The notes: generated by a model not told the origin, from the letters alone. A stretch of DNA of 62,734 nt from an uncultured Eubacteriales bacterium (GCA_905201895.1 CAJKPX010000009.1:1-62734), one strand, 5' to 3'; positions 32,903-40,108 are shown, numbered from the stretch's first letter. Translations and numbers: made by a program.

Positions 32903-33979
32903 ATGATTAACAATTTTATTAGTAACAAAGATTTAAGCTTTATGGAAGCGTACCATAAAGAAACATTAGGTAAAGCTATGGCACACACCTTTCCGTATTA
33001 TCGTTATACGCAAGAGGAAATAAACGCCTATAACCTCGTTAACATTGCTGGACTCTGTATTTTTATATCCGAGAAATCGGTATTATATAAAGCAGATCGA
33101 TTGGTTTTAGCTAAATTTCCTCACGTTATTGTATATCCCGAAGGCTTTTATGACACCAAGTCTTGCAAATTTTACAATGCAATCAATGGCTTGAAAGCAT
33201 TCTTTGGATTTGGTTTTCTCCAAGCCTGCTATATCATTAAACGCTATTATGAAAGTGATACCATTCTCCATATGGATGATTATATTAAGGCAAACTATCC
33301 TTTAGCATATGATACTTGTTTGGCGTTTGACTTTAACCTAAATTATCTGCTTAAACAAAATTTGCTTGTCAGAAACGGCAACAATTCTCTTGCTATGGTA
33401 TTTAGCGTACTGCATAACCGTATGGGGATTGACCGTGAGGTTATACAAAAGTTCCTTCATAGCAAAAAACTTATTGTAAACGAACGCTTTGATTTATGCT
33501 TTTTAGAGTATGAAAACGGAAACGTTATCACATCGATAAAGAAGCTTCAAAGCCAAAACCATATGGCTATTGAGGTTTTAACAGTAAAGCGTAACACTAC
33601 GTTTACTTGGGTAGATGAAGAAGCGAGCAGTTATTATAATGTCTATATCTTTGAAGATGTCTATCAAATTATGAGCTATCTTACCTTGATAAACAAAGGT
33701 CTTGTTCCAGAGCTTGAGCCAAACAGCATTATGCTTTCCTTGGGCGGTATGAGCTTTGATGCCCTCAAGAGCTATCTTAACGCACATAAAGAGGTTAAGG
33801 CGGTCTATGCTTGTCTGTCGAATACGATGCTCTCCATTGATACCCTTAAGGATATTCCATTCGATGCCGAAAAGGTTATCAATATGCAACCATATCTTAA
33901 AGAGTACACCGCCAAGCACGAGCTTGTTGAAACGTGGAGCGATATGCTCAAATTACATACTAAAAATGAAAAGGAGTAA
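32903..33979 (+). CDS. Toprim-like protein of conjugative-element type
   Basis: The 358-aa product is probably related to DUF3991/Toprim proteins carried by Firmicutes conjugative elements. The C-terminal part has the Toprim-like core SIMLSLGGMSFDALKSYLNA followed by VKAVYACLSN. The acidic DxD pair of active Toprims is not visible, so catalysis is doubtful. The N-terminal part (EAYHKETLGKAMAHTFPYY and onward) is of unknown fold. AAGGAGATCTTACAATTTT precedes the ATG. It lies 8 bp before the 33988 gene. Family assignment is tentative. Confidence 0.68.
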   Translation: MINNFISNKDLSFMEAYHKETLGKAMAHTFPYYRYTQEEINAYNLVNIAGLCIFISEKSVLYKADRLVLAKFPHVIVYPEGFYDTKSCKFYNAINGLKAFFGFGFLQACYIIKRYYESDTILHMDDYIKANYPLAYDTCLAFDFNLNYLLKQNLLVRNGNNSLAMVFSVLHNRMGIDREVIQKFLHSKKLIVNERFDLCFLEYENGNVITSIKKLQSQNHMAIEVLTVKRNTTFTWVDEEASSYYNVYIFEDVYQIMSYLTLINKGLVPELEPNSIMLSLGGMSFDALKSYLNAHKEVKAVYACLSNTMLSIDTLKDIPFDAEKVINMQPYLKEYTAKHELVETWSDMLKLHTKNEKE

Positions 33980-33987
33980 TACATCCA

Positions 33988-34293
33988 ATGAAAAAATATA
34001 TAAACAACCGCTTATACAATACTGACACGGCTTTTGAAATTGACACCTATGAAAATCATTACTATGATTTTGATTGTCGCTATGTCAAGGAAACACTATA
34101 CCAAAAGCAAAACGGCGAGTTTTTCCTATTGGCACAAGGCGGCTCTTGGACGAAATACAGAAAACCTCGCAAACAAGGCGGTTTTAGCGGAGATACTGTT
34201 ATTGTTCCATTAACCATTGATGAAGCAAAAGAATGGGTAAAAAATCATTTGAGTTCCGAAGCGTATATATTAACTTTTGGATTTGCAGTATGA
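33988..34293 (+). CDS. Small conserved accessory protein of mobile elements
   Basis: A 101-aa protein of unknown function. It has the pattern I associate with small proteins in clostridial conjugative elements: an INNRLYNTDTAFEIDTYEN opening, KETLYQKQNGEFFLLAQGGSWTKY, and an IVPLTIDEAKEWVKNHLS ending. AAAGGAGTAATACATCC precedes the ATG, and it is co-transcribed with the Toprim-like gene. Confidence 0.7.
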   Translation: MKKYINNRLYNTDTAFEIDTYENHYYDFDCRYVKETLYQKQNGEFFLLAQGGSWTKYRKPRKQGGFSGDTVIVPLTIDEAKEWVKNHLSSEAYILTFGFAV

Positions 34294-34438
34294 AATTAAA
34301 ATATTTCATTTTTCGACATTCTTTAGTTATAATTTCAAAATCGGTATTGTATAATACAATATAAGGTGGCACAAGCCATTACTTATTGCAAGGCTTTGAA
34401 TACTGAAAGTTACTCAAAAAGCAGAAAGGTGGTACGCT
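34294..34438 (+). promoter_or_regulatory. Promoter-like stretch with a palindrome
   Basis: Two TATAAT sequences (34328-34333 and 34350-34355). The second sits inside the perfect 15-bp palindrome ATTGTAT-A-ATACAAT (34346-34360), which is a possible operator. It would transcribe the small frame at 34439. Confidence 0.45.
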
Positions 34439-34591
34439 ATGTTGTTTTACGTTTGTTATCCTTTTTTCCTTTCTTTTTTAACATACAGCCGGTCTTTTCA
34501 GTATAGCGTATCATCCCCCGAAAGGGGGGAGCAGACCTGCAGAGGTCAATATGTAAGGTTTCCTAATATAATAGGGCGGTTCAATTTGTAA
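34439..34591 (+). CDS. Possible small protein (50 aa)
   Basis: ATG at 34439 preceded by AGAAAGGTGGTACGCT, then 50 codons ending in TAA. The product starts hydrophobic (MLFYVCYPFFLSFLTYS, residues 1-17) and continues hydrophilic. The ribosome binding site and upstream promoter support expression, but the DNA also contains hairpins (CCCCCGAAAGGGGGG at 34514-34528), so it could instead be a leader or RNA. Confidence 0.35.
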   Translation: MLFYVCYPFFLSFLTYSRSFQYSVSSPERGEQTCRGQYVRFPNIIGRFNL

Positions 34592-34618
34592 AGAATTGAT
34601 CCGTCCTATTTACTTTTC
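34572..34618 (+). terminator. Imperfect terminator before the cupin gene
   Basis: AGGGCGGTTCAATT / AATTGATCCGTCCT forms an imperfect stem around a short loop and is followed by ATTTACTTTT. Confidence 0.5.
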
Positions 34619-34711
34619 GGGAAATGTATGGTATAATTATGTTGGTTAGGTATCTAATCGATAAACTTGAATTTACAGAGTGGATGAAACACAAAGGGAG
34701 ACGGAAAAAAT

Positions 34712-35029
34712 ATGATTGAACAAATTTTTAAATTAACACAAGGAAATGAAAAAACAGTTGAAAAGGTAATTATTGATGAAAATATACACTATATGCATAT
34801 GATTTTGAATAAGGGTGAATGTCTGCCGGAGCATTTTTCAAATGCAAAAAATGTGTATATTACAGTTGTTCGCGGAACATTATCAGCGACTTTGAATGAA
34901 CAGGAAACACATGAATATCAGGCAGGAACAGTATTAAAAGTTCCATTCCATACAAAAATGAACTTAAAAAATGTTTCTGAAGAAACGCTGGAGTTTATTG
35001 TTGTTAAAGCACCGGCGCCAAACTGCTAA
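34712..35029 (+). CDS. Small cupin-domain protein
   Basis: A 105-aa single-domain cupin. Visible are HMILNKGECLPEHFSNAKNVYITVVRGT (cupin motif 1 region, with only some of the usual His ligands), the EYQAGTVLKVPFHTKM motif-2 region, and a LEFIVVKAP final strand. AAAGGGAGACGGAAAAAAT precedes the ATG. The substrate is unknown. It is a typical passenger gene and has its own terminator. Confidence 0.85.
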   Translation: MIEQIFKLTQGNEKTVEKVIIDENIHYMHMILNKGECLPEHFSNAKNVYITVVRGTLSATLNEQETHEYQAGTVLKVPFHTKMNLKNVSEETLEFIVVKAPAPNC

Positions 35030-35064
35030 ATTCCAATTTACTCGAACAGATAATATAATAACAT

Positions 35065-35097
35065 ATAGCCACGGCTCACAGCGAGCTGTGGCTTTTC
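35065..35097 (+). terminator. Terminator of the cupin gene
   Basis: ATAGCCACGGCTC / GAGCTGTGGCTTTTCTAT, with the loop ACAGC. A second hairpin (GAAAAAAGTCGCCG.. / ..AAGCGACGGCTTTTTC, 35122-35171) follows and has the same outer stem style as the one after the methyltransferase gene. Confidence 0.8.
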
Positions 35098-35224
35098 TAT
35101 TTATACAAACTTCTAATTAACGAAAAAAGTCGCCGCTTGCGGCGCACGCCGTAAAGCGACGGCTTTTTCTTTCGCACAAAACTAATATATACGTTTTATC
35201 ATGGTGTTTCGGGTTGCTTTTTGC

Positions 35225-35268
35225 TCGAACACTTTTTTTCTATGACGCTTTTTTTATCTCACTATAAT
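35225..35268 (+). promoter_or_regulatory. Third TCGAACA promoter (methyltransferase gene)
   Basis: TCGAACACTTTTTTT (35225) precedes TATGAC (35241-35246), a 16-bp spacer and TATAAT (35263-35268), about 55 bp before the methyltransferase ATG. Confidence 0.6.
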
Positions 35269-35325
35269 ACCGATGGAGCTTGAAAAAGACAAGCTACTAT
35301 TTGATAAAGGTGAGGTAAAATACTC

Positions 35326-36327
35326 ATGAAAACAGTTGATAAAGATTCATTGAAAAGCGTAACGGCTATTGATTTGTTCTGCGGAGTCGGGGGATTCCAC
35401 TATGGAATAGCGAGCTTCGGGGGTAAGGTTGTGTTTGCATCCGAGGCTGACAAAAAGACAGCGAACATCTATGCACAGAATTTTGATTTTGTTCCCAACG
35501 GTGATATTACAACCATTGATGAAACCACTATCCCCGACCACGATATTCTGTGTGCTGGATTTCCGTGTCAGCCGTTCTCGATCTCTGGAAAACAGCAAGG
35601 CTTTGAAGATACAAGAGGAACGTTATTTTTCGACATTGCAAGAATTGCCAAGGCGAAGCAACCCAAAATTCTATTTCTTGAAAACGTGTATCAGTTAGAA
35701 GCTCACGATTCGGGAAAAACGTTTTCCGTCATTACAAACACTTTGGATAGTATCGGCTATGATGTTTATTATAAGATTATGAACTCTGCGGATTATGGAT
35801 TCCCACAGAGTCGCAAAAGAATTTACATAGTCTGCTTTAGAAAAGATATGGGCATTACAAGCTTTGAGTTTCCTTTTCCAAGTGATGATGTGAAGCACAA
35901 ATACGTAAAAGATATTATCTGTAAAAAGGGTGTGGAGCATTACGTTATTAACAGAAGCGACATTACAATAACTGCAGATGATTCCGCTGCGGAATGCACA
36001 GACAAGCCTTTTCGTATTGGTGCGGTTGCAAAAGGCAGACAAGGGGAACGCATTTATTCACCAAAGGGTAAGGCAATCACGCTGACCGCAAACGGCGGCG
36101 GTATCGGCGGCAAATGCGGTCTTTATAAAATAGACGGCAAGATCAGAAAGCTCACGCCACGTGAGTGTGCAAGGTTGCAGGGATTCCCAGAATCTTTTAA
36201 GATTCCAACGAGCAACAATCTTGCTTATAGCACGTTTGGCAATGCCGTAGACGTGTGTATGGTTCAACTTGTCTTACAAGAAATAGCGAGCAACGCAGAT
36301 ATAATGAAACACTTGAAAAACACATAA
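35326..36327 (+). CDS. DNA (cytosine-5)-methyltransferase, solitary
   Basis: A 333-aa C5 methyltransferase with all main motifs in order: I (DLFCGVGGF, about residue 18), IV (GFPCQPFS, about 81, with the catalytic Cys), VI (LENV), VIII (QSRKRIYIV) and X (STFGNAVD). The target-recognition region lies about 190-270. No restriction endonuclease gene is adjacent, so it looks like an orphan enzyme, as often carried by mobile elements to evade host restriction or to mark their own DNA. A hairpin terminator follows 20 bp after the stop codon. Confidence 0.95.
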   Translation: MKTVDKDSLKSVTAIDLFCGVGGFHYGIASFGGKVVFASEADKKTANIYAQNFDFVPNGDITTIDETTIPDHDILCAGFPCQPFSISGKQQGFEDTRGTLFFDIARIAKAKQPKILFLENVYQLEAHDSGKTFSVITNTLDSIGYDVYYKIMNSADYGFPQSRKRIYIVCFRKDMGITSFEFPFPSDDVKHKYVKDIICKKGVEHYVINRSDITITADDSAAECTDKPFRIGAVAKGRQGERIYSPKGKAITLTANGGGIGGKCGLYKIDGKIRKLTPRECARLQGFPESFKIPTSNNLAYSTFGNAVDVCMVQLVLQEIASNADIMKHLKNT

Positions 36328-36342
36328 TTTTTCCCTTACTGG

Positions 36343-36385
36343 CGAAAAAAGTCGCATCTTGAGTTATAAGATGCGGCTTTTTTTA
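36343..36385 (+). terminator. Terminator of the methyltransferase gene
   Basis: AAAAAAGTCGCATCTT / AAGATGCGGCTTTTTTT, with the loop GAGTTAT. Confidence 0.9.
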
Positions 36386-36809
36386 CTACAGTACAATATA
36401 GCGTAAACACGCAGATTATGTAAGGACAGAAGAATTTTGAAAGGAGTGAAATAAGCAAGTGGTTACAAGAGATTTTGTTGCTTTTTTGTACGATAAAAAG
36501 TATATCAAAAAGTACATAAAAAAGTAGCAAAATCAAAGGCAAAAACCATAAAGATAGCAAGTAAGCGAGCAGCATTGTTCTGTATTTACTTGCTCATTTA
36601 TAGGTTTTTGAGTGAGAAGAAACAGTCGCACCGAGCAACGCGAGGTGCGCAAGGTTTCTTCTCACAAAATGGAATGGATTTTGCAAAGTCAAAATCCTAC
36701 CGCAAACGGAAGATTTTTTTGATAAAAAATCAACCAAATTTTCAAACGGGGTAGCCATTCTCCCCTAATAGATGGTTATAGGTTTAACACGAAAGAAAGG
36801 ATTACAATT
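36386..36809 (+). other. Non-coding stretch with an oriT-like hairpin pair
   Basis: No convincing gene; a GTG-started 22-codon Lys-rich frame at about 36460 is too short to trust. A large nested hairpin runs 36612-36665 (GTGAGAAGAAAC .. GTTTCTTCTCAC, with inner GCACC .. GGTGC). Ten bp further is a perfect stem GGATTTTG / CAAAATCC (36676-36697), then TACCGCAAACGG. Paired hairpins next to conjugative-element genes suggest an origin of transfer. Confidence 0.45.
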
Positions 36810-37136
36810 ATGAAACTTTGGACTAAAGAAATTGAGCAGAAAGCAAAAACAAAAGAATACTCTATCGAAGCTCAAGATGGCAAAGGCTTGGACGCGAAAA
36901 TACTGGTAAAATACTTTAACCCCTATGGTGCAGGAACATGGTTAATTGTGAACGCAGTTAAGCAAGAGGACGATGATTGGTTGCTCTTTGGTTATTGTCA
37001 CATTTTCGAATGGGAGTGGGGGTATGTGTTGCTTTCGGAACTACAGAATACCAAAGTAAAATTGTTTGGTTATAGTTTCCCACTTGAACGCGATTTGTAT
37101 GTCAAGGAGGGGGCAACCGTCAAAGACTTGATATAG
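36810..37136 (+). CDS. DUF2958-like protein of conjugative elements
   Basis: A 108-aa protein of the type often named DUF2958 in conjugative and mobilisable elements. The features are KLWTKEIEQKAKTKEYSIEA, VKYFNPYGAGTWLIVNAVKQ, DDDWLLFGYCHIFEWEWGYV and FPLERDLYVKEG. Its biochemical role is not known. AAAGGATTACAATT precedes the ATG. The next reading frame begins a few bases after its stop codon. Confidence 0.85.
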   Translation: MKLWTKEIEQKAKTKEYSIEAQDGKGLDAKILVKYFNPYGAGTWLIVNAVKQEDDDWLLFGYCHIFEWEWGYVLLSELQNTKVKLFGYSFPLERDLYVKEGATVKDLI

Positions 37137-37148
37137 GAGGTGATTGTT

Positions 37149-38089
37149 ATAGCAAGGAACAAGAAAAACATTACTATGCAACTCCATGAAAGAGTTGATA
37201 GTCTGCTACGTATAGGAGAAAAGAAAGTCAAAGAAAAGAATGTAGGACAACCCTTCTATAACCCAAACAGAGCCGAGGGAATTCATTCCATCGGCTCTGC
37301 CCGGCAGAAGCTGTACGTGGCACAGTAAAGCGTTTAAGCGAGGTCTGTAAGTCAATGGGGGTTAAGTCCATTGACACCATAGACAAGCGTATTTTAGATG
37401 CATATATGGAGCGTTACAAGGATGCCTCGATATTCACCGTAAAACGCGAAGTCAGCTCTTTGAACAAAATTTTCTCCAGCAATTATAGCTCTGCTGACTT
37501 CGGCTTTCACCAAAAACGAAGCCTTGATTCCGTTTGGCATAATCGTGGCGAATTACCTAAAACAAGCACATCTCACCTTGAACGCAATCAATTAGCTCTG
37601 GATTTTATTAGAGCTACGGGAGCACGCAGATGTAGCTTTGAAAGGGGCAACATTTGTGCCAAGAACTTTGTATGGAGTAGGGATGGAAAAGAATGTGTAG
37701 GGGTTATCCTAAAGGAAAAGAACGGTTTAACAAGAACCGCTTTGATCATCCCATCCGAAAGAGAATGGATAAGCAATCTTGTCCGAAACGCATCATCACC
37801 CACCGAGGTTTTAATACCCGAACCAGACCGACACGCAGGCACTCATAGATGTCGCTCCGAGTATTGCAACACTCTTATGGAATGCTTTGCACGCTATAGG
37901 GAAAACGGCAATACATATGATCCATATGACGGTCGCAAATTTGAACTATATATCGATCGTGAAAAGTACGATAGGGTGTTGGCACATTCCCCAGAGTATA
38001 CCAAAGGGCATCCAACCGCAGATTTACTTGCGACCAGTTTCTCCATGGGGCATGGACGGATCAGCGTTCTATGGTCATATTTGAGGTGA
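37149..38089 (+). pseudogene. Decayed tyrosine-recombinase-like gene
   Basis: Two frames together read as one integrase-like protein. The first (ARNKKNITMQLHERVDSLLR up to EGIHSIGSA) follows an ideal AGGAGGTGATTGTT, but the codon at the start position (37149) is ATA rather than ATG. The reading then shifts near 37,290-37,310 into a second frame (TVKRLSEVCKSMGVKSIDTI onward to 38089). The C-terminal part has a plausible HxxR-type box (THRCRSEY) and ends MGHGRISVLWSYLR, with a Tyr where the nucleophile is expected. The lost start plus frameshift indicate a dead gene. It abuts attR. Confidence 0.7.
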
Positions 38090-38112
38090 TTTTAGAGCCT
38101 TTATTATAATAC

Positions 38113-38133
38113 ACAATTTTAATCTTCTGTGCC
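38113..38133 (+). other. attR of the cotJC element
   Basis: The attP left arm ACAATTTTAA (38113-38122), six bases, then the core GTGCC (38129-38133) shared with attL. Element sequence here supplies the TAA stop of the truncated 65-aa CotJC fragment. In the circular form this arm faces TTTAAAATTGT from attL, giving a dyad centred on the core. Confidence 0.85.
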
Positions 38134-38316
38134 CACATCGGTCAGAATGCCCGTCACCTGACCGTAGGGCATGGCATAGCGCTGATTGAGATAGCGCATG
38201 GAAGCAGCGAGCTCACCGTCGGGTCCACCGAGCTGGCTGATGATGATCTGCGCCAGCTTGGGATTGGGCGTTTTGATCTTTACGGGATACTGCAATTTTT
38301 TCTCATAGGTCCACAT
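38129..38316 (-). CDS. cotJC: cotJC, 5' part (interrupted)
   Basis: First 63 codons of CotJC: MWTYEKKLQYPVKIKTPNPK, GGPDGELAASMRYLNQRY and ILTDVGT, after which element sequence adds E-D-stop. This is the standard start of the family. The ATG at 38316 follows cotJB by 15 bp with AGGAGAGA upstream. The rest of the gene is at 29862-30288. In the integrated state only a 65-aa stub is made, lacking most metal ligands. Confidence 0.95.
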
Positions 38317-38331
38317 GTTGCGTCTCTCCTC

Positions 38332-38616
38332 TCACTTCACGTTTGCCTCGGGCTCCCAAGGCCAGGGTCCCTCCACCCAATCCCAGGACGTGCGGCTTCG
38401 GTTGCCGTACATGGTGACGGGGGTGCAATTCTTTTCATAGCGCTCGAGGAGGGTACGGCGCAGCTCGATCAGGTGATGATAATAGTCGAGCGCCTGTGCG
38501 TGCTCGGGATAGGCGTCGAGATAGAGCACCGTTTCCTGCAGGGCAAAGTCGATCGCCTGCAGCTCAAGTGCATCTCGACGGCATCCGCCATTGTGTTGGT
38601 CATTCGGTTTATTCAT
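38332..38616 (-). CDS. cotJB: Spore coat protein CotJB
   Basis: A 94-aa CotJB homologue. The signatures are QAIDFALQETVLYLDAYPEH, ALDYYHHLIELRRTLLERYE and the C-terminal WDWVEGPWPWEPEANVK. The start is the ATG at 38616, preceded by GAGAGGAGATATGCC; the longer in-frame reading lies within cotJA. It is the middle gene of cotJABC, transcribed in the mother cell during sporulation in Bacillus. Its presence argues that the organism forms spores. Confidence 0.94.
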   Translation of the reverse strand: MNKPNDQHNGGCRRDALELQAIDFALQETVLYLDAYPEHAQALDYYHHLIELRRTLLERYEKNCTPVTMYGNRSRTSWDWVEGPWPWEPEANVK

Positions 38617-38629
38617 GGCATATCTCCTC

Positions 38630-39034
38630 TCATTTGCTCGAGAGTTTCCCCTCCGCTTCGCCGTATTTTCTCCCTGCCTCAAAGGGAAGAAGCAAATCTG
38701 CAAAAAGCGTTCCATTTGCAAGCGCCGTTTGCGGCTCGAACAGATTTTGCCAGCACTGCCGTGGCGCGTACACCATTGCAAGCGAGGGCGCCTTCACGTA
38801 GAGCGGGCAATGCTCGCCGACAGCGCCCTGTCCCGCTCCGCGCGTTGTTCCGTCGCAAGCAGTTCGGTTTTGACTCGGGGCGGGGGGCAGAGGTCTGTCG
38901 GATACGTTCGGCATTGCGGGCAGACGGCTGATCACCGCGAGGTCATCACCGCCGAGCTCACCGCCGATCATGCGTCTTAGAAATTCGTCGTTGGACCGAC
39001 GCACCGATGCGCGTCGATTTTGTTCGGAATACAT
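38630..39034 (-). CDS. cotJA: Spore coat-associated protein CotJA-like
   Basis: The 134-aa product is longer than the typical CotJA (about 80 aa) because of an N-terminal extension (about residues 1-75, polar and Pro/Arg-rich). The C-terminal half matches the family: SLAMVYAPRQCWQNLFEPQTA, NGTLFADLLLPFEAG. AAAGGAGTCAGACC precedes the ATG at 39034. It is the first gene of the cotJ operon. The 269-bp gap upstream is AT-rich and should hold the sporulation promoter, which I cannot place with confidence. Confidence 0.88.
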   Translation of the reverse strand: MYSEQNRRASVRRSNDEFLRRMIGGELGGDDLAVISRLPAMPNVSDRPLPPAPSQNRTACDGTTRGAGQGAVGEHCPLYVKAPSLAMVYAPRQCWQNLFEPQTALANGTLFADLLLPFEAGRKYGEAEGKLSSK

Positions 39035-39303
39035 GGTCTGACTCCTTTCGTTCCTTTCATTCGATCATACACCGACCCGTCTTTTCTGCACGGCTCGGCT
39101 ATTTTCAGTTTATGCTATTCGGTCGAATTTTGTCCTTTTCTGTTATATTTTAGAATAAGACTAAATCTTATTATCTGTTTTATGATCATTTTGTTAAATT
39201 TGAGAACTTCATATTGCCATTTTTGTGTATGTTTTACATTGACATTTTGAAGTCTTTTATGATATAATTGAAACATAAGAAGCAAAAGAGAAAGGATCGA
39301 CAC

Positions 39304-39732
39304 ATGCGCCATCTAAAAAGCAACCGAAGCATACTCCCCTATCTACTGCTGGGATTTTTGACGTTCGGCATTTATAATCTGTGGTATCTTCACCATTTCG
39401 TCAAGGACGTCAACGAGCTTTGCCGCGATGACGGAAAGCACTCGCCCGGTGTTCTTTGGCTTCTTCTGCTCTCCATTCTCACCTGCGGTCTTTACGGTCT
39501 CTTCTGGTGGTACCGCATCGCGGATATGCTCTCCACAGCACAACGAAAAAGAGGCTTTTCCTCCTCTGTCAGCGGCGGCTACATTCTCGTTTGCATGGTG
39601 CTCGGAGCCTACCTTTGCGGTCTTGCTTCGTGGATCGCGCTCCACACGCTTTTTGAAGCTATGAACGAGCTTGCCACCGACTATAACAACAAGCTCGATA
39701 GCCATCCCGCCGATGTCGGTTCAACCAACTAA
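39304..39732 (+). CDS. DUF4234 family membrane protein
   Basis: A 142-aa membrane protein with three or four hydrophobic spans. It has the DUF4234 signature: FLTFGIYNLWYLHHFVKDVN, then LLLLSILTCGLYGLFWWYRI, repeating the GIY-W / GLY-WWY pattern. The function is unknown; the family is common in gut Clostridia. The start at 39304 is chosen for the upstream AGAAAGGATCGACAC. Confidence 0.87.
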   Translation: MRHLKSNRSILPYLLLGFLTFGIYNLWYLHHFVKDVNELCRDDGKHSPGVLWLLLLSILTCGLYGLFWWYRIADMLSTAQRKRGFSSSVSGGYILVCMVLGAYLCGLASWIALHTLFEAMNELATDYNNKLDSHPADVGSTN

Positions 39733-39741
39733 TCCACCGAA

Positions 39742-39790
39742 AAGAGTCTCGCGCGTGCCTCTCACGCTCTGCCGAGACTCTTTTTCTTTT
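39742..39790 (+). terminator. Terminator of the DUF4234 gene
   Basis: AAAGAGTCTCG / CGAGACTCTTT, with an inner GCGTG / CACGC pairing, followed by TTCTTTT. Confidence 0.85.
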
Positions 39791-39811
39791 CCCTAAAAAT
39801 CAATAAAACCG

Positions 39812-39840
39812 TTGACAAATCAAAAGGACTGTGATATAAT
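39812..39840 (+). promoter_or_regulatory. ileS promoter
   Basis: A perfect TTGACA (39812-39817), a 17-bp spacer and a perfect TATAAT (39835-39840), immediately upstream of the T-box leader. Confidence 0.88.
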
Positions 39841-39846
39841 ATAGAA

Positions 39847-40108
39847 TGAAGAAAAACAGTGACGAAGAACTCCGAAAAAGGAAGACTTACAGAGAGCGTT
39901 CGGGTGGTGAAAGAACGCAGTTGGTACTTTTTCTGTGGGATCCCTTCTGAGTTGATGCGCTGAACAGTTCAGTAGGCGCGTTCGTATGGCTGCGTTAAAG
40001 CATGGGAGGTTTCTGCCTCCGAAAGTGCGTCGGCATCAGTCGACGAATATGAGTGGTACCGCGGAGCATTCCGTCTCATAGCATCTCTGCTATGGGGCGT
40101 TTTTTGTT
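39847..40108 (+). ncRNA. T-box leader, isoleucine-specific
   Basis: The leader senses uncharged tRNA-Ile and switches ileS transcription on. It has the T-box core with TGGTACCGCGG at 40054-40064; TGGT would pair with the ACCA end of tRNA. The upstream stem I region has AGAGAGC and GGTGGTGAAAG-type conserved segments. GGGATCCCTTCTGAG (about 39942-39956) contains an ATC specifier just before the conserved CTGAG. The intrinsic terminator CGTCTCATAGCA / TGCTATGGGGCG plus a T-tract lies at about 40072-40106 and is the alternative to the antiterminator. The isoleucine assignment agrees with the downstream gene. Confidence 0.93.

Larger units (their letters stand above)
30289..38128 (+). mobile_element. 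7,840-bp serine-recombinase element inserted in cotJC
   Basis: The boundaries are set by the shared core GTGCC at 30289-30293 and 38129-38133. On either side the sequence is the two halves of cotJC. The flanks join to GGTGCCCACATCGG, restoring D-V-G-T-E-E-L in frame. The element is AT-rich and carries an integrase operon at its left end. It also has conjugative-element accessory genes (Toprim-like, DUF2958-like), a C5 methyltransferase, a possible oriT and a decayed tyrosine recombinase. No relaxase, coupling protein or phage structural genes are present. It best fits an integrative mobilisable or 'intervening' element, comparable in position and integrase type to the skin elements of sigK. 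Confidence 0.92.

Noticed and set aside
36460..36528. GTG-started 22-codon Lys-rich frame in the methyltransferase/DUF2958 gap
   Set aside because: The GTG start, 12-bp spacing from AAGGAG and lack of recognisable sequence give too little support.
36336..36575. Minus-strand 79-aa hydrophobic frame
   Set aside because: It runs through the methyltransferase terminator hairpin and has no convincing ribosome binding site; the hydrophobicity follows from A/T-rich DNA.
35326..37136. A restriction-modification system around the C5 methyltransferase
   Set aside because: No frame nearby resembles an endonuclease; the neighbours are a cupin and a DUF2958-like gene.
30289..38128. Reading the element as a prophage
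   Set aside because: No capsid, tail, terminase or lysis genes are present, and the recognisable genes are of conjugative or mobilisable type.
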